Shown piece by piece: positions 21,562 to 23,536 of a DNA stretch of 23,536 nt; position 1 is the first letter of the stretch; every line of letters starts with the position of its first letter. Below the pieces are notes generated by a model. It saw only the letters and a program-made list of their open reading frames with translations. It was not told the DNA's origin and did no database searches. Both the position numbers and the translations under genes were made by a program. Source of the DNA: a virus; IMG/VR virus record IMGVR_UViG_3300014820_000127, positions 1 to 23,536 of that record, one strand, 5' to 3'.

Positions 21562-23536
21562 ATGAAAAAACTAATCAACCTTTTACTTGCTGCAATCACC
21601 TTAATGGCCGGGTGTTCATTGCCGGCAATGGCGCAAACACCGTGTTGTACTGTAGGGCCTGTTACAACATTTACCAGATATTACAATCCAATAACCCATA
21701 GATGGTACACGTATCATGGAGTAGCTTATGGCTATACACAAGATGTTGATAGTGTTGAATTGGCTGCACTAAAAACCGACACCCTCACCTTCACCAACGG
21801 CCTTGTAAAGGTAGGTAGTGTGGTAGGGTTTGGGGGGAATTTAGCGTCAAATACAGTCATTAATACTAACGACCATATATTTGAGATTGGGAATACTATA
21901 GGATCTTACGGTAATATTTTTATAGCAAAAAAAGGCCATTACATAAATTTAAGTGCGGTAGATACAGTTACATCATTTACTTCTATATTTCATGCAGGTG
22001 GAGACGGTATAAATCTCTCTATGGGTAATGGTTCAGTATCTGGTGGTATAAGATTACTTTCAGGCTATCCAGGCAATTATGGATTTCAAGTTAGTGACCC
22101 TTTTTCAGGGATAGGTTTTAATTATGCAGCAGATTATTCAGCAAATGGTATTGTTGTTATCGGTGCCAGATGGATACCGGACAAAGGCTATATTGATGGT
22201 CATTATGCTCCAATTTCCGGCTCGTCAGCTTACCTTGCCAAAGCAAACAACCTTTCAGATGTGGCAAATGCGGCGACTGCGTTAAGTAATTTAAGCGGAG
22301 AAAATGTGACAAACAAAACCGCAACCCCTTCGGCATCGGCAACGGCGTACCCGAACTGGCCGGGGGTGACAGCGCAGTTTGTTCCATTTACCGATACAGC
22401 AACAATGTTATCAACCTACCTTCACACTATCTCCGGGATAATAGCAGGGGGTGATTTGGCAGGTACTTATCCTAATCCTACTGTAAACACAATAAACAGC
22501 ATTACAAAAAGCTATTATGACCCCACTTCATCTATTCAAACACAAATAAATAGTAAAGTAGCAACAACCCTGATCAATGCAGTTAATGGTGTAGCACCCC
22601 TTGATGGCAGTGGTAAAGTACCTTTGGCAAACCTACCAGCCAATATTTTAGTTTATAAAGGGCAATGGAACCCTGCTACTAATACGCCAACTTTAGCAGA
22701 TGGGACAGGAACGGTAGGTTATGTTTATGAAGCAAGTGTAGCGGGTACTATTAATTTAGGGAGTGGCTCAATTACATTTGCACAGGGCGATTTTGTTATA
22801 TACAATGGTACGGCATGGCAGATTTCAGCAGGAACAGACCGGGTAACATCGGTTAACGCACAGCAGGGGATTGTTGTATTAAATACTGATGATATAGGGG
22901 AAGGCAGTACTAATGAATATTTCACCAATAGCAGGGCACAAGCAGCAATCTCATTAACAACAACCGGCAGCAGCGGTGCTTCTTCCTATTCAGGTGGTGT
23001 GCTAAACGTGCCTACTTATACAGCGACGGGATTAGGAGCAGTAACAGCTATTGGCGTAACTACAGCAAACGGGGTATCAGGCACATCATCAGGAGGCACA
23101 ACTCCGAATTTAACGATTACATTAGGGGCAATTACGCCGACAAGTATAAACGGGCTGCCTGTTAGTTTAGGGTATGGATCTATATCTTCTAATACGGCAA
23201 TAGGTGTAGGTGCACTTTCATCGACTTCGCTTACAGGCATTCAGAATACGGCGAATGGTTATTATGCCCTCAATCAAAACACCACAGGCAGCTCCAATAC
23301 GGCTAATGGTATGGCTGCCCTCTCTTACAACACCACAGGCATTCAGAATACGGCTAATGGTATGAGTGCCCTCTATCACAACACCACAGGCATTCAGAAT
23401 ACGGCTAATGGTATGAATGCCCTCTATTACAACACCACAGGCAGCTCCAATGCGGCTAATGGTTTGAATGCCCTCTATTACAACACCACAGGCATTCAGA
23501 ATACGGCTAATGGTATGAGTGCCCTCTATTACAACC
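21562..23536 (+). CDS. Tail fibre protein with N-terminal signal peptide, 3' end cut by window
   Basis: ATG at 21562 opens a frame with no stop before the right edge (658 codons visible). The N-terminus MKKLINLLLAAITLMAGCSL followed by PAMAQ is a clear export signal. It could be cut after AMA, or lipidated at the Cys of LMAGC. Downstream are fibre motifs common in Bacteroidetes phages: LAKANNLSDV, GGDLAGTYPNPTV, LADGTGTVGYVY, FAQGDFVIYNG and TDDIGEGSTNEYF. From base 23233 the protein enters 17-residue repeats of the type TGIQNTANGMSALYYNT, a trimeric beta-helical stalk pattern. Fibres with such repeats often end in an S74-type intramolecular chaperone, which would lie outside the window. An export signal on a virion fibre is unusual; a host-exported adhesin-like protein is the alternative. 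Function as receptor-binding fibre is inferred. Confidence 0.78.
   Translation, partial: MKKLINLLLAAITLMAGCSLPAMAQTPCCTVGPVTTFTRYYNPITHRWYTYHGVAYGYTQDVDSVELAALKTDTLTFTNGLVKVGSVVGFGGNLASNTVINTNDHIFEIGNTIGSYGNIFIAKKGHYINLSAVDTVTSFTSIFHAGGDGINLSMGNGSVSGGIRLLSGYPGNYGFQVSDPFSGIGFNYAADYSANGIVVIGARWIPDKGYIDGHYAPISGSSAYLAKANNLSDVANAATALSNLSGENVTNKTATPSASATAYPNWPGVTAQFVPFTDTATMLSTYLHTISGIIAGGDLAGTYPNPTVNTINSITKSYYDPTSSIQTQINSKVATTLINAVNGVAPLDGSGKVPLANLPANILVYKGQWNPATNTPTLADGTGTVGYVYEASVAGTINLGSGSITFAQGDFVIYNGTAWQISAGTDRVTSVNAQQGIVVLNTDDIGEGSTNEYFTNSRAQAAISLTTTGSSGASSYSGGVLNVPTYTATGLGAVTAIGVTTANGVSGTSSGGTTPNLTITLGAITPTSINGLPVSLGYGSISSNTAIGVGALSSTSLTGIQNTANGYYALNQNTTGSSNTANGMAALSYNTTGIQNTANGMSALYHNTTGIQNTANGMNALYYNTTGSSNAANGLNALYYNTTGIQNTANGMSALYYN
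23233..23536 (+). repeat. 51-bp tandem repeats in the tail fibre gene, nearly six copies, continuing past the edge
   Basis: Units start at 23233, 23284, 23335, 23386, 23437 and 23488 (the last cut). Each encodes 17 residues beginning TGIQNT or TGSSNT and ending ALYYNT or similar. Copies differ at a few codons, with a hypervariable pair (IQ or SS) and variable residues around ANG and AL. All keep the reading frame. High DNA identity between copies favours expansion and contraction by recombination. Confidence 0.92.

Noticed and set aside
21492-21701. 69-codon frame overlapping the end of one structural gene and the start of the fibre gene.
   Set aside because: It overlaps the well-supported gene ending at 21555 and the signal peptide of the fibre; composition is that of a shadow frame.
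23233-23536. Regular 51-bp repeats considered as a CRISPR array.
   Set aside because: The whole unit repeats without unique spacers and encodes an in-frame 17-residue fibre motif.

Overview
This window looks like part of the late region of a tailed phage or prophage infecting a Bacteroidetes host, plausibly a Sphingobacteriaceae/Flavobacteriia-type bacterium. The supporting signs are moderate-to-low GC, few strong Shine-Dalgarno sites, and structural proteins resembling the stabilization/appendage genes of crAss-like podoviruses. A tail-fibre gene also carries motifs common in Bacteroidetes phages. All convincing genes lie on the + strand and are packed with very short gaps, so they probably form one late operon. 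No gene-free stretch exceeds 300 bases.

Layout. 3-3654: two appendage/stabilization-like structural genes; the first is cut by the left edge of the window. 3686-4141: a small cupin-like virion protein. 4141-6833: three genes (internal-virion-like protein, 59-aa protein, 591-aa protein) typical of a pilot/ejection module. 6835-20444: a 69-aa reading frame followed by a 4448-codon giant gene. The two may be joined by a -1 frameshift at an A-run containing A AAA AAG. 20481-21555: two small structural genes. 21562 to the right edge: a long tail fibre, incomplete, with an N-terminal signal peptide and 51-bp tandem repeats.

The giant gene encodes a polyvalent, DarB-like protein. It has an N-terminal region with hydrophobic stretches, disordered linkers, an adenine-methyltransferase-like domain (GWGG, motif I, NVPF), a superfamily 2 helicase (EVGFGKS, DECH, TGTP, QREGR), and a long C-terminal region resembling large virion or ejected proteins. 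Such proteins are thought to be packaged and delivered with phage DNA to protect it or remodel the host.

The unusual part is what is nested inside it. A 356-aa intein interrupts helicase motif II between DE and CH. Inside that intein, in the +1 frame, lies a separate 275-aa open reading frame for a Vsr/DUF559-like homing endonuclease with two four-cysteine zinc-binding repeats. Two further genes sit in the same +1 frame elsewhere in the giant ORF, exactly where frame 0 reads as low-complexity linker. One is a 51-aa phage-type protein with a textbook Shine-Dalgarno; the other is a 102-aa helical protein. The giant protein therefore appears to have been assembled by reading through small genes in another frame, and the intein carries its endonuclease out of frame. 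This is the most novel system in the window.
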